Positions 48,578-58,626 of a stretch of 64,000 nt of DNA are shown piece by piece. The stretch is from Collinsella sp. OM04-5 (lineage in GTDB: Bacteria > Actinomycetota > Coriobacteriia > Coriobacteriales > Coriobacteriaceae), in assembly GCF_003439125.1 (NCBI RefSeq), contig NZ_QSUU01000003.1, forward strand, positions 137,955 through 201,954, read 5' to 3'. The translations under genes and the position numbers were made by a program. The notes beneath the pieces were generated by a model. That model searched no databases and was not told the origin of the DNA. It saw only the letters and a program-made list of their open reading frames with translations. Position 1 is the stretch's first letter. Each line of letters starts with the position of its first letter.

Positions 48578-49546
48578 ATGCCGCTCATCTCCATCGTCGT
48601 GCCGTGCTACAACGAGCAGGAATCACTTCCAATCTTTCTCAAAGAGCTCGATGGCGTCGTTCGCATCATGACCCAGCAAAACCCCGGCATCTCCTTTGAA
48701 GCCGTCCTCATCGACGATGGCTCGGCGGACAAAACGCTCACTGTCATGAAGGCGGAGGCCGAGGCGGCGCACCCATACGCCATCCGCTGGCACTCTTTCT
48801 CGCGCAACTTTGGCAAGGAGGCGGCACTACTCGCCGGACTCCAGCACGCAAAGGGCGACTATGTTGCCACCATGGACGCTGACATGCAGGACCCGCCCTC
48901 GCTCTTGCCGCAAATGTACGAGATTCTGCAAACCGAAGACTACGACAACGTCGCCACACGCAGGACCACCCGCAAAGGCGAGCCTCCCATCAGGTCGTTC
49001 TGTGCCCGTATGTTCTACAAGATCATCAACCGCATTTCCAAGGCCGACATCGTTGACGGAGCACGCGATTTTAGGCTTATGAAGCGACCTATGGTCAACG
49101 CCATCATCTCCATGGGCGAATACAACCGATTCTCCAAGGGCATTTACGGCTGGGTCGGCTTCAAGACCAAATGGCTCCCCTACGTAAACGTCAACCGCGT
49201 GGCCGGCGAGACCAAATGGAACTTTTGGTCGCTGCTCCTCTATTCCATCGACGGCATCGTCGCGTTTTCCACGGCGCCGCTCTCCCTCGCTGCCCTCACG
49301 GGTATCGTCTTCTGCCTCATCGCTATTCTGGGATTCGTCGTCATCCTAGTAAAGACGCTTGTTTGGGGCGACCCCGTCGGCGGATGGCCGTCGCTCGCCT
49401 GCCTCATAACGCTGTTTGGCGGCATGCAGCTCCTGTGCCTGGGAATCATTGGCGAGTACCTGGCAAAAGCCTACTTGGAGGCCAAGCGCCGCCCCATCTA
49501 TATCATCCGAGAGTCCAACGAGGAATCTGATGACACGGCCCAATAA
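48578..49546 (+). CDS. GT2 family glycosyltransferase (GtrB-like)
   Basis: The 322-residue protein is similar to bactoprenol glucosyltransferases that load a sugar onto undecaprenyl phosphate. It carries SIVVPCYNEQESLPIFLKEL, the DDGSADKT motif, MDADMQDPP for the nucleotide-sugar metal, FRLMKRPMV and two C-terminal membrane segments. It overlaps the following YfhO gene by 17 nt, so the two are coupled. YfhO proteins need a lipid-linked donor, which this enzyme may supply. Confidence 0.88.
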   Translation: MPLISIVVPCYNEQESLPIFLKELDGVVRIMTQQNPGISFEAVLIDDGSADKTLTVMKAEAEAAHPYAIRWHSFSRNFGKEAALLAGLQHAKGDYVATMDADMQDPPSLLPQMYEILQTEDYDNVATRRTTRKGEPPIRSFCARMFYKIINRISKADIVDGARDFRLMKRPMVNAIISMGEYNRFSKGIYGWVGFKTKWLPYVNVNRVAGETKWNFWSLLLYSIDGIVAFSTAPLSLAALTGIVFCLIAILGFVVILVKTLVWGDPVGGWPSLACLITLFGGMQLLCLGIIGEYLAKAYLEAKRRPIYIIRESNEESDDTAQ

Positions 49547-51938
49547 CAGCACGCTCAAGAATGTGGCGTTCTACGCCGCCTGCTTCACGTTTTCCGTCGC
49601 ACTCTTTGTCGCACTTGCAGCGGCAGGGCATGTCTACCCCTTTGGCGACAACTCGTTTCTCACCAACGATCTCAAATACCAATACATCGACTTCTTCGCG
49701 TGGTTTCGCCGCGTCCTTTTAGGAGAGGCAAACCTTCGCTATTCCTTCTCGCAAGGACTCGGCATGAACACATGGGGGCTCTATAGCTACTACCTCGCCA
49801 GCCCCTTCAACCTGCTCTGCGCGCTGTTTCCCGCAGACAAGCTGACGCTCTTCATATTTGCCATAACCGCGCTCAAACTGGGCTGCATCCACATCAGCAG
49901 CGCTTGGTATGTGCAAAAGCGCTTTGACCTGTCCAAGCCCGCCGCATTCCTGCTTTCCCTCTCGTTCACGTTTTGCAGCTGGACCATCAGCAACCTGCGC
50001 AACCCTCTCTGGATCGATTGCCTCATCCTGCTGCCCATCTGCGCCTACGGATGCCACGAGCTCATCCGCAAGCGGCGCATGATCCGCCTCGTCATCGCAA
50101 CCGCGCTCAATGTCATGTTCTGCTGGTATACGGCCTACATCAGCATCCTGTTCCTCTGCATCTTCGTATTGATCGAATTTGTCGATTATGTTGCAGAAAA
50201 AGGATTTAGCTGGAAGCTCATGCTCGATCGGGCCCTGCGATTCGCCGGGGCCATCGCGCTTGGACTGCTTCTGTCCGCCTGGACCTTTTTGCCGACCATC
50301 CTTGCCATGTCCAAGGGCGGTCCCGTTCTAGCACTCGGCCCCCTACTTAAAACCAGCCTCAAGTCGGTCATCAGGGGCTTTCTTCCCTGCATGTGGGTAA
50401 GCAACGAAAGCACACCGCAGTTCTATTGCGGCATCATCATGATGCTGCTTGCGGTGAGCCTGCTGGTTAACCGCACGGTTTCAATCAAGACGCGCATCGC
50501 AACACTCGTCGTCACGATAATCCTGGTTGCAAGCTCCGTTTTGAGCCCGCTCGAGTACATCTGGTGCGGCATGCGCGTTCCCAACGGCTTCTACTCGCGC
50601 ACGGCTTTTTTGCTGAGCTTCTTTGCGCTGTGGGCTGCGGGCTATACCCTGCAGATCCTCAAGGATCAACCTAAATTGCGCCAAGCCTATCGCCCCGCCG
50701 TCATCTTGCCACTCCTGGCACTAACCGCCATTGAGTTGTTTGCCAACGCCCATGTCATTTGGAATCAGCTGTACGTAGGCTATTCCGAAGAAGCCAACAG
50801 CACCTATGTCGCCACCGCAACCGACACGATCACGGCCATTCAAGACCAGACTTCGGCGTCGTTCTATCGCATTGACCGCACGACCGCACGCGTCGACAGC
50901 GCCTCCCTCAACGAAGGCCTGTCGCTTGGGTACAACCAGTTGTCTTCGTATTCGTCTGCCAACAACCCGCAGGCCATCGCACTGCTCAACTCCCTTGGAT
51001 ACAGCAGCGTCGGCGAATTCTCGACCCGTTATGCCGAACCCATTCTCGCCGTCGATGCCCTACTGGGAGTCAAGTATGCCATTCCCGAGAACGCGCCTGC
51101 GGGATACGTTTTAGCCAAGATGAATCAGGCCGACTCCACAAGCGCAGTGTACGAGAACCCCTATGCGCTCAGCATTGGCGTCGCAGCCTCAAGCGATATC
51201 CAAAACAGCACGCTGAAGAGCGAGAACCCCTTCGAAAAGCAAAACGAACTCTACAGCAAAATCCTAGGCCGCGAGGTCAATCTCTATACCAAGATCGAGG
51301 CCACGAGCACTGAGAATAGCGATAGCATAAAGCAATGGAGCGTTACTGTACCGGCAAGCTCCATCGGATACCTCTACATTAACAAAGATGCGACCGCCGG
51401 CAGTTATTGGCCAGTCACCCTTACCATCGACCAGCGAACGATCACAAACGAGGCCTGGAGATTCGACAATAATATCCGCCAGATTGCGGATGCATCGGAC
51501 GCCCCGAGCCAGCATACGGTGTCAATCGGAGTCGCAGAGGGCTATACAGACATGCCCCAAGACAATGAGCCGGTCTTTTACGCCCTCAATCTGGACGTTT
51601 TCGAGCAGATTATTAGCGAGCTTAAGACGAGCGAGTTTATTCCGACGGTTTTTGAGGACGGAAGAATCGAAGGCGAGTATACCGCCAAGGACGACGGCAA
51701 CCTGCTGCTGAGCGTTCCGTACGATGAGGGCTGGAACGTAACGGTAAACGGAACCGCCGCAGAACTAACGCCCGCCGCCGATAAGGGCTTGTCATCCCTG
51801 AACATGCAGAAAGGCGCGAATAGAATCGTGATGACCTACAAGACTCCGGGCGCCCTTGCGGGGCTTGCAGTGAGTCTGGCGACCTCCGCCCTTGTTGCAG
51901 CGGGGCTATTCACCAGGCATAAGAAAAGCCGCCGTTAA
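49530..51938 (+). CDS. YfhO family membrane protein (probable lipid-linked glycosyltransferase)
   Basis: An 802-residue protein with about twelve membrane segments in residues 10-440 and a large extracytoplasmic C-terminal domain before a last membrane segment. YfhO proteins are GT-C-like and in Listeria and Bacillus add sugars to wall or lipoteichoic polymers. Typical blocks are DLKYQYIDFFAWFRRVLLGE and YYLASPFNLLCALFP. The ATG at 49530 follows GAGGAA, inside the preceding gene; a longer frame from 49416 is rejected. A second YfhO protein is encoded at 60995-63397. Confidence 0.85.
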   Translation: MTRPNNSTLKNVAFYAACFTFSVALFVALAAAGHVYPFGDNSFLTNDLKYQYIDFFAWFRRVLLGEANLRYSFSQGLGMNTWGLYSYYLASPFNLLCALFPADKLTLFIFAITALKLGCIHISSAWYVQKRFDLSKPAAFLLSLSFTFCSWTISNLRNPLWIDCLILLPICAYGCHELIRKRRMIRLVIATALNVMFCWYTAYISILFLCIFVLIEFVDYVAEKGFSWKLMLDRALRFAGAIALGLLLSAWTFLPTILAMSKGGPVLALGPLLKTSLKSVIRGFLPCMWVSNESTPQFYCGIIMMLLAVSLLVNRTVSIKTRIATLVVTIILVASSVLSPLEYIWCGMRVPNGFYSRTAFLLSFFALWAAGYTLQILKDQPKLRQAYRPAVILPLLALTAIELFANAHVIWNQLYVGYSEEANSTYVATATDTITAIQDQTSASFYRIDRTTARVDSASLNEGLSLGYNQLSSYSSANNPQAIALLNSLGYSSVGEFSTRYAEPILAVDALLGVKYAIPENAPAGYVLAKMNQADSTSAVYENPYALSIGVAASSDIQNSTLKSENPFEKQNELYSKILGREVNLYTKIEATSTENSDSIKQWSVTVPASSIGYLYINKDATAGSYWPVTLTIDQRTITNEAWRFDNNIRQIADASDAPSQHTVSIGVAEGYTDMPQDNEPVFYALNLDVFEQIISELKTSEFIPTVFEDGRIEGEYTAKDDGNLLLSVPYDEGWNVTVNGTAAELTPAADKGLSSLNMQKGANRIVMTYKTPGALAGLAVSLATSALVAAGLFTRHKKSRR

Positions 51939-51953
51939 CAAGCGGCGGCTTTT
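51924..51953. terminator. Bidirectional terminator between YfhO and rfbCD
   Basis: AAAAGCCGCCG (51924-51934) and CGGCGGCTTTT (51943-51953) form an 11-bp perfect stem. The left arm includes the final codons of the YfhO gene, and the stop TAA (51936-51938) is in the loop. The convergent rfbCD gene ends at 51976. Confidence 0.85.
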
Positions 51954-51975
51954 ACTCTCGAAAAGTTAATAGCGG

Positions 51976-53430
51976 CTAGAGCGTCTTGATGTACTCCCCC
52001 AGCTCTTCCTCCCAGTCGGGCATGTGGAACCCGACCGACTCGAGCTTGGACAGGTCGAGCGCGGAGTGGACCGGACGCGGGGCGACGGGGCCTTCGGCGC
52101 TCGCGTAGTAGTCGGCGGTCGATACCGGCACGACCTTCTCCCCGTTGCCGTTGGCGGCCTCGAAGACGGCGCGGGCGATATCGGCCCAGCTCTTCACGGT
52201 GCCGGAGCCGGTGCAGTCGTAGGTGCCGTAGGGGGCCTTCGCGTCCAGCACGTGGAAGATCGCCTCGGCCATGTCGCGCGTGAAGGTCAGGCGTCCCAGC
52301 TGGTCGTCCACGACGGTGACCTTGTCCAGCTTGTCCTCGGGGTCGGCGACGCGGTCGGAGAGGCCCTTCATGGTCTTGACGAAGTTGTGCCCCTCGCCGA
52401 TGACCCAGCTGGAGCGCATGATGTAGTGGCGCGGGCACCCGGCCACGGCGATGTCGCCGGCGGCCTTGGTCTGGCCGTAGACAGACAGCGGGGAGAACGG
52501 CTCGTCCTCGGTGTGGACCTCCGCGGCGCCGTCGAAGACGTAGTCGGAGGACACGTGGACCAGGGTTATCCCGTGCTCGGCGCAGGTGCGGGCGAGCAGC
52601 GCCGGCCCCGTCGCGTTGGCCTTCCAGGCTATGGCGCGGCCCTCGGGGGTCTCGGCCTTATCGACAGCCGTGTATGCGCCGCAGTTGATCACAGTGCCGT
52701 AGAGCGACCAGTCGTACTGCGAATAGGCCTCCGGGTCGGACATGTCGAAGGTGTCGATGTCGCAGAAGTCGAAGTCCTTCGCCACGCCGCGCTCCTCGGC
52801 GAGCGCGCGCACCGCATGGCCCAGCTGGCCGTCGCAGCCGGTTACGAGGGTGCGCTTCGGCGCCATGGGGACGACGTCCCTGAGGTACGGGTGGTTGAGG
52901 TCGGCCTCGGAGACGGTGGCCTGGTCCAGCGGGATCGGCCACTCGATGGCGAGTTCCGGGTCGGCGAGGTTCACGAAGGTGTAGGTCTTCTTCAATTCAA
53001 GGGACCAATGGGCATCCACCAGGTAGGTGTAGGCGGTGCCGTCCTCGAGCGCCTGGAAGGAGTTGCCCACGCCGCGCGGGACGTAGATGGCCTTGCTCGG
53101 GTCCAGGGTGCAGGTGAACACCTTGCCGTAGGTGGCGCTGCCCTCGCGCAGGTCGACCCAGGCGCCGAAGACCGAGCCGCGGGCGACCGAGATGAACTTG
53201 TCCCAGGGCTCCGCGTGGATGCCGCGGGTGACGCCGCGGCTGTCGTTGTAGGAGACGTTGTTCTGGACGACGCGGAGGTCCGGGATGCCGAGTTCGGTCA
53301 TCTTGGCGCGCTGCCAGTTCTCCTTGAACCAGCCGCGCGAGTCGCCGTGGACGGCGAGGTCGACGACCTTGAGGCCCTCTATGCCGGTCTCGGCGACGGC
53401 AAGTTCCTTCTCGAATGAGATGTCAGCCAT
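51976..53430 (-). CDS. rfbCD: Fused dTDP-4-dehydrorhamnose 3,5-epimerase - reductase
   Basis: Carries the last two steps of dTDP-L-rhamnose synthesis in one 484-residue chain. Residues 1-185 are the RmlC-like cupin epimerase (HGDSRGWFKENWQRAKM, GVTRGIHAEPWDKFISV, YVPRGVGNSFQAL). Residues 190-484 are the RmlD-type reductase (TGCDGQLGHAVRAL, catalytic YGQTKAAGD, SSWVIGEGHNFVKTM). Fusions of this kind occur in bifidobacteria and other Actinobacteria. It is downstream of rfbB across a strong hairpin. The gene is very GC-rich. Confidence 0.93.
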   Translation of the reverse strand: MADISFEKELAVAETGIEGLKVVDLAVHGDSRGWFKENWQRAKMTELGIPDLRVVQNNVSYNDSRGVTRGIHAEPWDKFISVARGSVFGAWVDLREGSATYGKVFTCTLDPSKAIYVPRGVGNSFQALEDGTAYTYLVDAHWSLELKKTYTFVNLADPELAIEWPIPLDQATVSEADLNHPYLRDVVPMAPKRTLVTGCDGQLGHAVRALAEERGVAKDFDFCDIDTFDMSDPEAYSQYDWSLYGTVINCGAYTAVDKAETPEGRAIAWKANATGPALLARTCAEHGITLVHVSSDYVFDGAAEVHTEDEPFSPLSVYGQTKAAGDIAVAGCPRHYIMRSSWVIGEGHNFVKTMKGLSDRVADPEDKLDKVTVVDDQLGRLTFTRDMAEAIFHVLDAKAPYGTYDCTGSGTVKSWADIARAVFEAANGNGEKVVPVSTADYYASAEGPVAPRPVHSALDLSKLESVGFHMPDWEEELGEYIKTL

Positions 53431-53456
53431 GTGGTTAATTCCAATCGTGTTGCGGG

Positions 53457-53513
53457 CGCCCCTCGCGGTGCCGCAGGATCATCCCCATGCCCTGCGGCAC
53501 CGCGAGGGGCGCT
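53457..53513. repeat. 22-bp perfect inverted repeat between rfbB and rfbCD
   Basis: Bases 53457-53478 are the exact inverse complement of 53492-53513 around a 13-nt loop. It is very GC-rich and is not followed by a T-run on either strand, so it is not a classical terminator. It lies in the rfbB-rfbCD gap and could slow polymerase, protect rfbB mRNA from decay, or be a mobile palindromic element. Confidence 0.8.
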
Positions 53514-53542
53514 CGAAAAGGTAAACGTCCGGGAATCCGGGC

Positions 53543-54628
<1,086 letters not shown>

Positions 54629-54637
54629 TCAACAAAA

Positions 54638-55612
54638 CTATCGGACATTTCGGCATGCGATAAGAGCCATAACCTTCGCAGAATTACTTCCCCCACAAAA
54701 AGCTTCCGGAATGCTGTCTTTGTCATACCGGAAGACCGAATTCCCAGTTTTATCGCGTAAGTACTTATAGAAGAAGTCCTCCCAGCTTTTAAACTTCTCA
54801 CTGTCTGCAAACGCTTCCGGCTCTTGCAAAACCGCTTTGGCATCTAACCCTGAAATTACGCCGGAGCTCAGCAGAAGCCACTCAAACGACTCGGGAAGAC
54901 AAACCGTAACAGCATCGCGGTGAATGTCTTGCAGCTTAAGGACACGGTCCGCATAGCACCCAAATGCCGCTCCGTCCGCAACAACAAACACGCGATCGTC
55001 GAGATGCTGATCCAACCAGCCCAAAATCGCGCTGTTCGTCATGGCAGAAGCACAGGAAAGCTCACTGTCAGCGAAATGCCGTTCAAAGAACTGGAAACCA
55101 GACTTACTGTCCTCGCATAGAAGGATAGAAAAGTCCTGTTTTGGCGCCGACCGGGAAATAGCATAACGATGATTCCCACGATCTTGATAAACAGGGACGA
55201 AAGAATGGTATTTTCCGCTCGTCTTAATCTTGTAAATCTCATCCACGCTATACGGAAGATTAGGGAAATCAGCCCTTGAGATCAGCACGAAATAATTCGA
55301 GGAATACAGCACATGATGGGCAAACTCATCAGAATGAATCTCTTTTAAGCCCTCATCGACAAATACAATCGAGTCATGAACGGACGAAAGCTGGTTTCGC
55401 CAATCATAATCGGTCAGGGCGACACAGGGACAATCGCATTGCAAGGAAACACCCGACTGCTCACCCGTTCGCATGTAGTCTGCGACCATATCAAACAGTG
55501 TCGTCTTGCCCGTGCCGCTATCGCCACGCACAATAGTGATGTTTCGCTTGATGGTAAATGTGTACTTGGTTCCCCTGCGGCGGGAAATCTTAACAAGATG
55601 CGAACCGTTCAT
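54638..55612 (-). CDS. P-loop NTPase paired with DUF4869, module copy 2
   Basis: A 324-residue paralogue of 43582-44580. The ATG at 55612 is chosen over GTG at 55621 because MNGSHLVKI then aligns with MKGTHTVVV of copy 1, and AGGTG lies 6 nt upstream. It has Walker A GDSGTGKTTL, the Walker B-like IVFVDEG, SSNYFVLISR, LPYSVDEIYKI, the CEDSKSGFQF acidic motif, VADGAAFG and LPESFEWLLLSSG, all in the same order as copy 1. It is AT-rich compared with the rfb genes on both sides. It starts 9 nt after the DUF4869 stop. The function is unknown. Confidence 0.75.
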   Translation of the reverse strand: MNGSHLVKISRRRGTKYTFTIKRNITIVRGDSGTGKTTLFDMVADYMRTGEQSGVSLQCDCPCVALTDYDWRNQLSSVHDSIVFVDEGLKEIHSDEFAHHVLYSSNYFVLISRADFPNLPYSVDEIYKIKTSGKYHSFVPVYQDRGNHRYAISRSAPKQDFSILLCEDSKSGFQFFERHFADSELSCASAMTNSAILGWLDQHLDDRVFVVADGAAFGCYADRVLKLQDIHRDAVTVCLPESFEWLLLSSGVISGLDAKAVLQEPEAFADSEKFKSWEDFFYKYLRDKTGNSVFRYDKDSIPEAFCGGSNSAKVMALIACRNVR

Positions 55613-55621
55613 AAGCAGCAC

Positions 55622-56059
55622 CTACAGATACGGAATTGACTCGTGAATCAATTCGGCCATGTTGTGAACGATTCGGCCGCTATTCACGACTTTAATTTTA
55701 AAATCCTCGCGACCAAAGTCCATCACATGATAGAGATTCACAACGAGCTTGCGGTCTTTCGCCATGTCAAGAATCCACTTGACACAGTTGTCACCACAGG
55801 TAGAGGCGTTAAAAATATGCTTACGATCAAATCTCATAAGCAGCAGCGTTTTCACGCCACCAGAAAGCTGGAGTGGGGAGATGGATCCAAGCACAGGGCT
55901 TTCGATGACGTTTTCGGAGACAACATCCGATCGATCGACATCTTTAATTATCGAAACTGCATAGGGATCCGTAATCCAAGAAGACCGGTAAGAGTTTTTG
56001 AAATATGTCGCTGTGTTGTAAATCGCTTCTGGCATATCGCCAAAGTAGACGCTTAACAC
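55622..56059 (-). CDS. DUF4869-type protein, module copy 2
   Basis: A 145-residue paralogue of 43133-43582. The GTG at 56059, preceded by GGGGGTGGAT, makes (M)LSVYFGDMPEAIYNTATYF align with copy 1; a TTG at 56071 is an alternative. The LSGGVKTLLL, IFNASTCGDNCVKWIL and VNLYHVMDFG blocks are conserved. It sits immediately after the rfbA terminator with a likely own promoter on the minus strand (CATATAG near 56080), so it is a cassette within the rhamnose cluster. Confidence 0.75.
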   Translation of the reverse strand: MLSVYFGDMPEAIYNTATYFKNSYRSSWITDPYAVSIIKDVDRSDVVSENVIESPVLGSISPLQLSGGVKTLLLMRFDRKHIFNASTCGDNCVKWILDMAKDRKLVVNLYHVMDFGREDFKIKVVNSGRIVHNMAELIHESIPYL

Positions 56060-56097
56060 ATCCACCCCCAATCATTTTGGCTATATGGTCACCGTAA

Positions 56098-56133
56098 TCA
56101 TAACGAAAGGGGCCACCAAATAACGGTGGCCCC
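56098..56133 (-). terminator. Terminator between rfbA and the module
   Basis: On the minus strand AGGGGCCACC pairs perfectly with GGTGGCCCCT around GTTATTT and is followed by TTCGTTAT. It would end rfbA transcripts before the DUF4869 gene. Confidence 0.75.
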
Positions 56134-56153
56134 TAAAAGAAAGCAAGAAGGCG

Positions 56154-57053
56154 CTAATACTCGCGCGGGCTGTTGACGATCTCGCCGGCGGCGACCTTCT
56201 TCAAGTGCTGACCGTAGACCGACTTGCCGTAGGCCTTCGCGGCCTCCTCCAGCTCGGCGGTCGTGATCCAGCCGTTCTCCCAGGCGATCTCCTCGGGGAC
56301 GGACACGGGCAGGTCCTGCGAGTGCTCCACGGCGCGGACGAACTCCGCGGCCTCGTGCAGGCTCTCCATGGTGCCGGTGTCCAGCCACGCGTAGCCGCGT
56401 CCGAGGGTCACCACGGACAGCGTCCCCTCCTCCAGGTACATCTGGTTGAGCGTGGTGATCTCCAGCTCGCCGCGCGCGGACGGCTCCACCCTGTGCGCCT
56501 TGGCGGCGACGTCGCCCGGGTAGAAGTACAGGCCGGTGACGGCGTAGGAGCTCTTGGGCTCGGCGGGCTTCTCCTCGATGGAGACGGCCCTGCCCTCGCG
56601 GTCGAACTCGACGACGCCGAAGCGCTCGGGGTCGTCCACGTGGTAGCCGAAGACCGTGGCGCGGCCCGACTCGGCGTTCTGCACGGCGCGCGTCAGGTGG
56701 CGCGACAGGCCGTTGCCGTAGAAGATGTTGTCGCCGAGCACCAGCGCGCACGGCTCGCCGGCGATGAAGTCCTCGCCGATGGTGAAGGCCTGCGCCAGGC
56801 CGTCGGGGCTCGGCTGCTCGGCGTAGGAGAGGTTCACGCCGTAGCGAGAGCCGTCCCCGAGCAGGCGCTCGAAGTTGGGGAGGTCCGTCGGCGTGGAGAT
56901 GACCAGGATGTCCCGGATGCCCGCCAGCATGAGGGTGCTGAGCGGGTAGTAGATCATGGGCTTGTCGTAGACCGGCAGCAGCTGCTTGGAGGTCACGAGC
57001 GTGAGCGGGTACAGGCGCGTGCCGGACCCGCCGGCGAGGATGATGCCTTTCAT
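56154..57053 (-). CDS. rfbA: Glucose-1-phosphate thymidylyltransferase
   Basis: First step of dTDP-rhamnose synthesis, from glucose 1-phosphate and dTTP. The 299-residue protein starts [18 protein letters not shown] and has the [28 protein letters not shown] and [14 protein letters not shown] blocks of the RmlA short form. The ATG at 57053 follows AGAAGGAG. It is strongly GC-rich, in contrast to both flanks. Confidence 0.95.
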   Translation of the reverse strand: MKGIILAGGSGTRLYPLTLVTSKQLLPVYDKPMIYYPLSTLMLAGIRDILVISTPTDLPNFERLLGDGSRYGVNLSYAEQPSPDGLAQAFTIGEDFIAGEPCALVLGDNIFYGNGLSRHLTRAVQNAESGRATVFGYHVDDPERFGVVEFDREGRAVSIEEKPAEPKSSYAVTGLYFYPGDVAAKAHRVEPSARGELEITTLNQMYLEEGTLSVVTLGRGYAWLDTGTMESLHEAAEFVRAVEHSQDLPVSVPEEIAWENGWITTAELEEAAKAYGKSVYGQHLKKVAAGEIVNSPREY

Positions 57054-57152
57054 ATCAAAAACTCCTTCTAAGGAAAAAACAAAAGTGGAGAAGGCTAAAG
57101 TAATTCTATATTAATTTGACTGCCATTAATCCTTTCGGAAGAGGATCAACAC

Positions 57153-58585
57153 ATGCCAACGGCTCTGCTTACCAACCTGAACATCAACTCCCGTACTGGC
57201 TCAGAGCTTCACACTCTTGAGTTCGCCAAACAACTGCAAAATAGAGGCTACGTTGTCACCTGCTTTTGCTTATGCGCCGCTTACCCTTTACTTAAAGAAT
57301 TTGAAAAAGAAGGCATCGAAGTATTGACCCTAGGAGACGAGACCAAACTCGAGAATCAGTATGATTTATTTATTGCACAACACCGAGTAGTAAGTGAATA
57401 CATATATTCACTTCAAAGAATTACGTTCTCATCCATTTTTTCAGTACTCGGGCTCTCAGATGAACATGAAGGCTTGCCCTTTTTCACAAATCTGTCAGAC
57501 GGAATCATCGCCGTCAGCCATGAAGTTAAAGGTCATATAGAAAACAGTGCTCAGGCGCATAATATTCAGCCCCCCGTTCACGTCTTTCCAAACTACTGCA
57601 CGAAATCTTTTTACGATTATAACTACCAGGGAAATAATGAACTGAAAAGCATCTGCTGCATATCTAATCATCCCGCTCCAGAATGCCTCGAAGCATTTGA
57701 TTTATTAAAAAAAGACGAATAAGGGCCGATGTCTTTGGCTATCAATCTCAAAGTATCAAAGTGACGCCGGAATTACTTTCTCAATATGATGCTGTAGCTT
57801 CCATCGGAAGAACCGCACAGGAATGTATGCCCATGGGAATACCCTTCTATTGCTATGACCACTTCGGGGGACCTGGCTATATCACTCCTAATAACATCGA
57901 ACATAATGCCCTTTTCAATTTTTCTGGACGACCAGAGAAACGAAAGAGCTCAGCGCAACAACTCTAAAATGATTTAGTCAATAGCTATGCAGAAGCCCAA
58001 AGGATGCAAAGCCAGATAAAGGATTTATGCATAAACAGATTCCAACTAGAAAATCTATTCGAACAAGTCATGAGCTTTATAAATGTTAATAAAGACAAAA
58101 AGCCACACGTGCAGAATGAAATTTCTGATGAAGCAAAAGAACTCTACAGGCTTAAGGCGATGAATTATTCAACAAGCTACGAAAACGCTTGCATTGGCCA
58201 AGGCGAGCTCTTTTATGACAAAGAATCTGAATCCAACCCACAAGCCCAGCAGTGCAATAGCTATCGGTTTAAATATAGGTACTCAACTGAAGTCGAAATA
58301 GACCTCCCAGAGCAAATGAGAAGCGGGCTTATTATCATTAGATTCGATCCCGATAATAAGCCGTGCAAGTGCACTATTAGCAATTGCAAGCCCATTTCGA
58401 ATAACTGTTTTTCCTCAAATACAGCGCAAGAGACGTTTTTGACATTCGATCCGCAGTATCACTTATCAGGGGCAAAAAGTATCCACTTCATAGCAAATAA
58501 ACTGGACCTTTTGGATGTTATAAGCATCTGCAATCAAATCAATAAAAGGCAGACCAGTATATTCGGAAAACTATTTCATAAGTAA
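57153..58585 (+). pseudogene. Decayed glycosyltransferase gene
   Basis: Three open pieces belong to one former gene of about 475 codons. The first (57153-57722) begins MPTALLTNLNINSRTGSELH, like GT4-type enzymes, and runs out of frame at a run of seven A (about 57707-57713). The correct frame continues as RADVFGYQS, then MPMGIPFYCYDHFGGPGY, until a TAA at 57965-57967. The same frame resumes as NDLVNSYAEAQRM and ends at 58585. One frameshift plus one nonsense codon therefore break it. The ribosome site AGAGGA before 57153 survives. It is AT-rich, unlike rfbA next to it, which suggests transfer. Confidence 0.75.
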
Positions 58586-58622
58586 AGCTCTGGCGACTTA
58601 TTGTGTCGCCAGAGCTTTACTT
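58580..58622. terminator. Symmetrical bidirectional terminator
   Basis: AAGTAAAGCTCTGGCGAC (58580-58597) and GTCGCCAGAGCTTTACTT (58605-58622) form an 18-bp perfect stem with a 7-nt loop. The TAA stop of the rightward pseudogene (58583-58585) is within the left arm, and the leftward GT2 gene stops at 58627. Confidence 0.85.
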
Positions 58623-58626
58623 CAAT

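Noticed and set aside
57707..57722. Programmed -1 frameshifting at the A7 run of the glycosyltransferase.
   Set aside because: A AAA AAA is a permitted slippery site, but the shifted frame meets a TAA at 57965 and no stimulatory stem was seen, so mutation is more likely.
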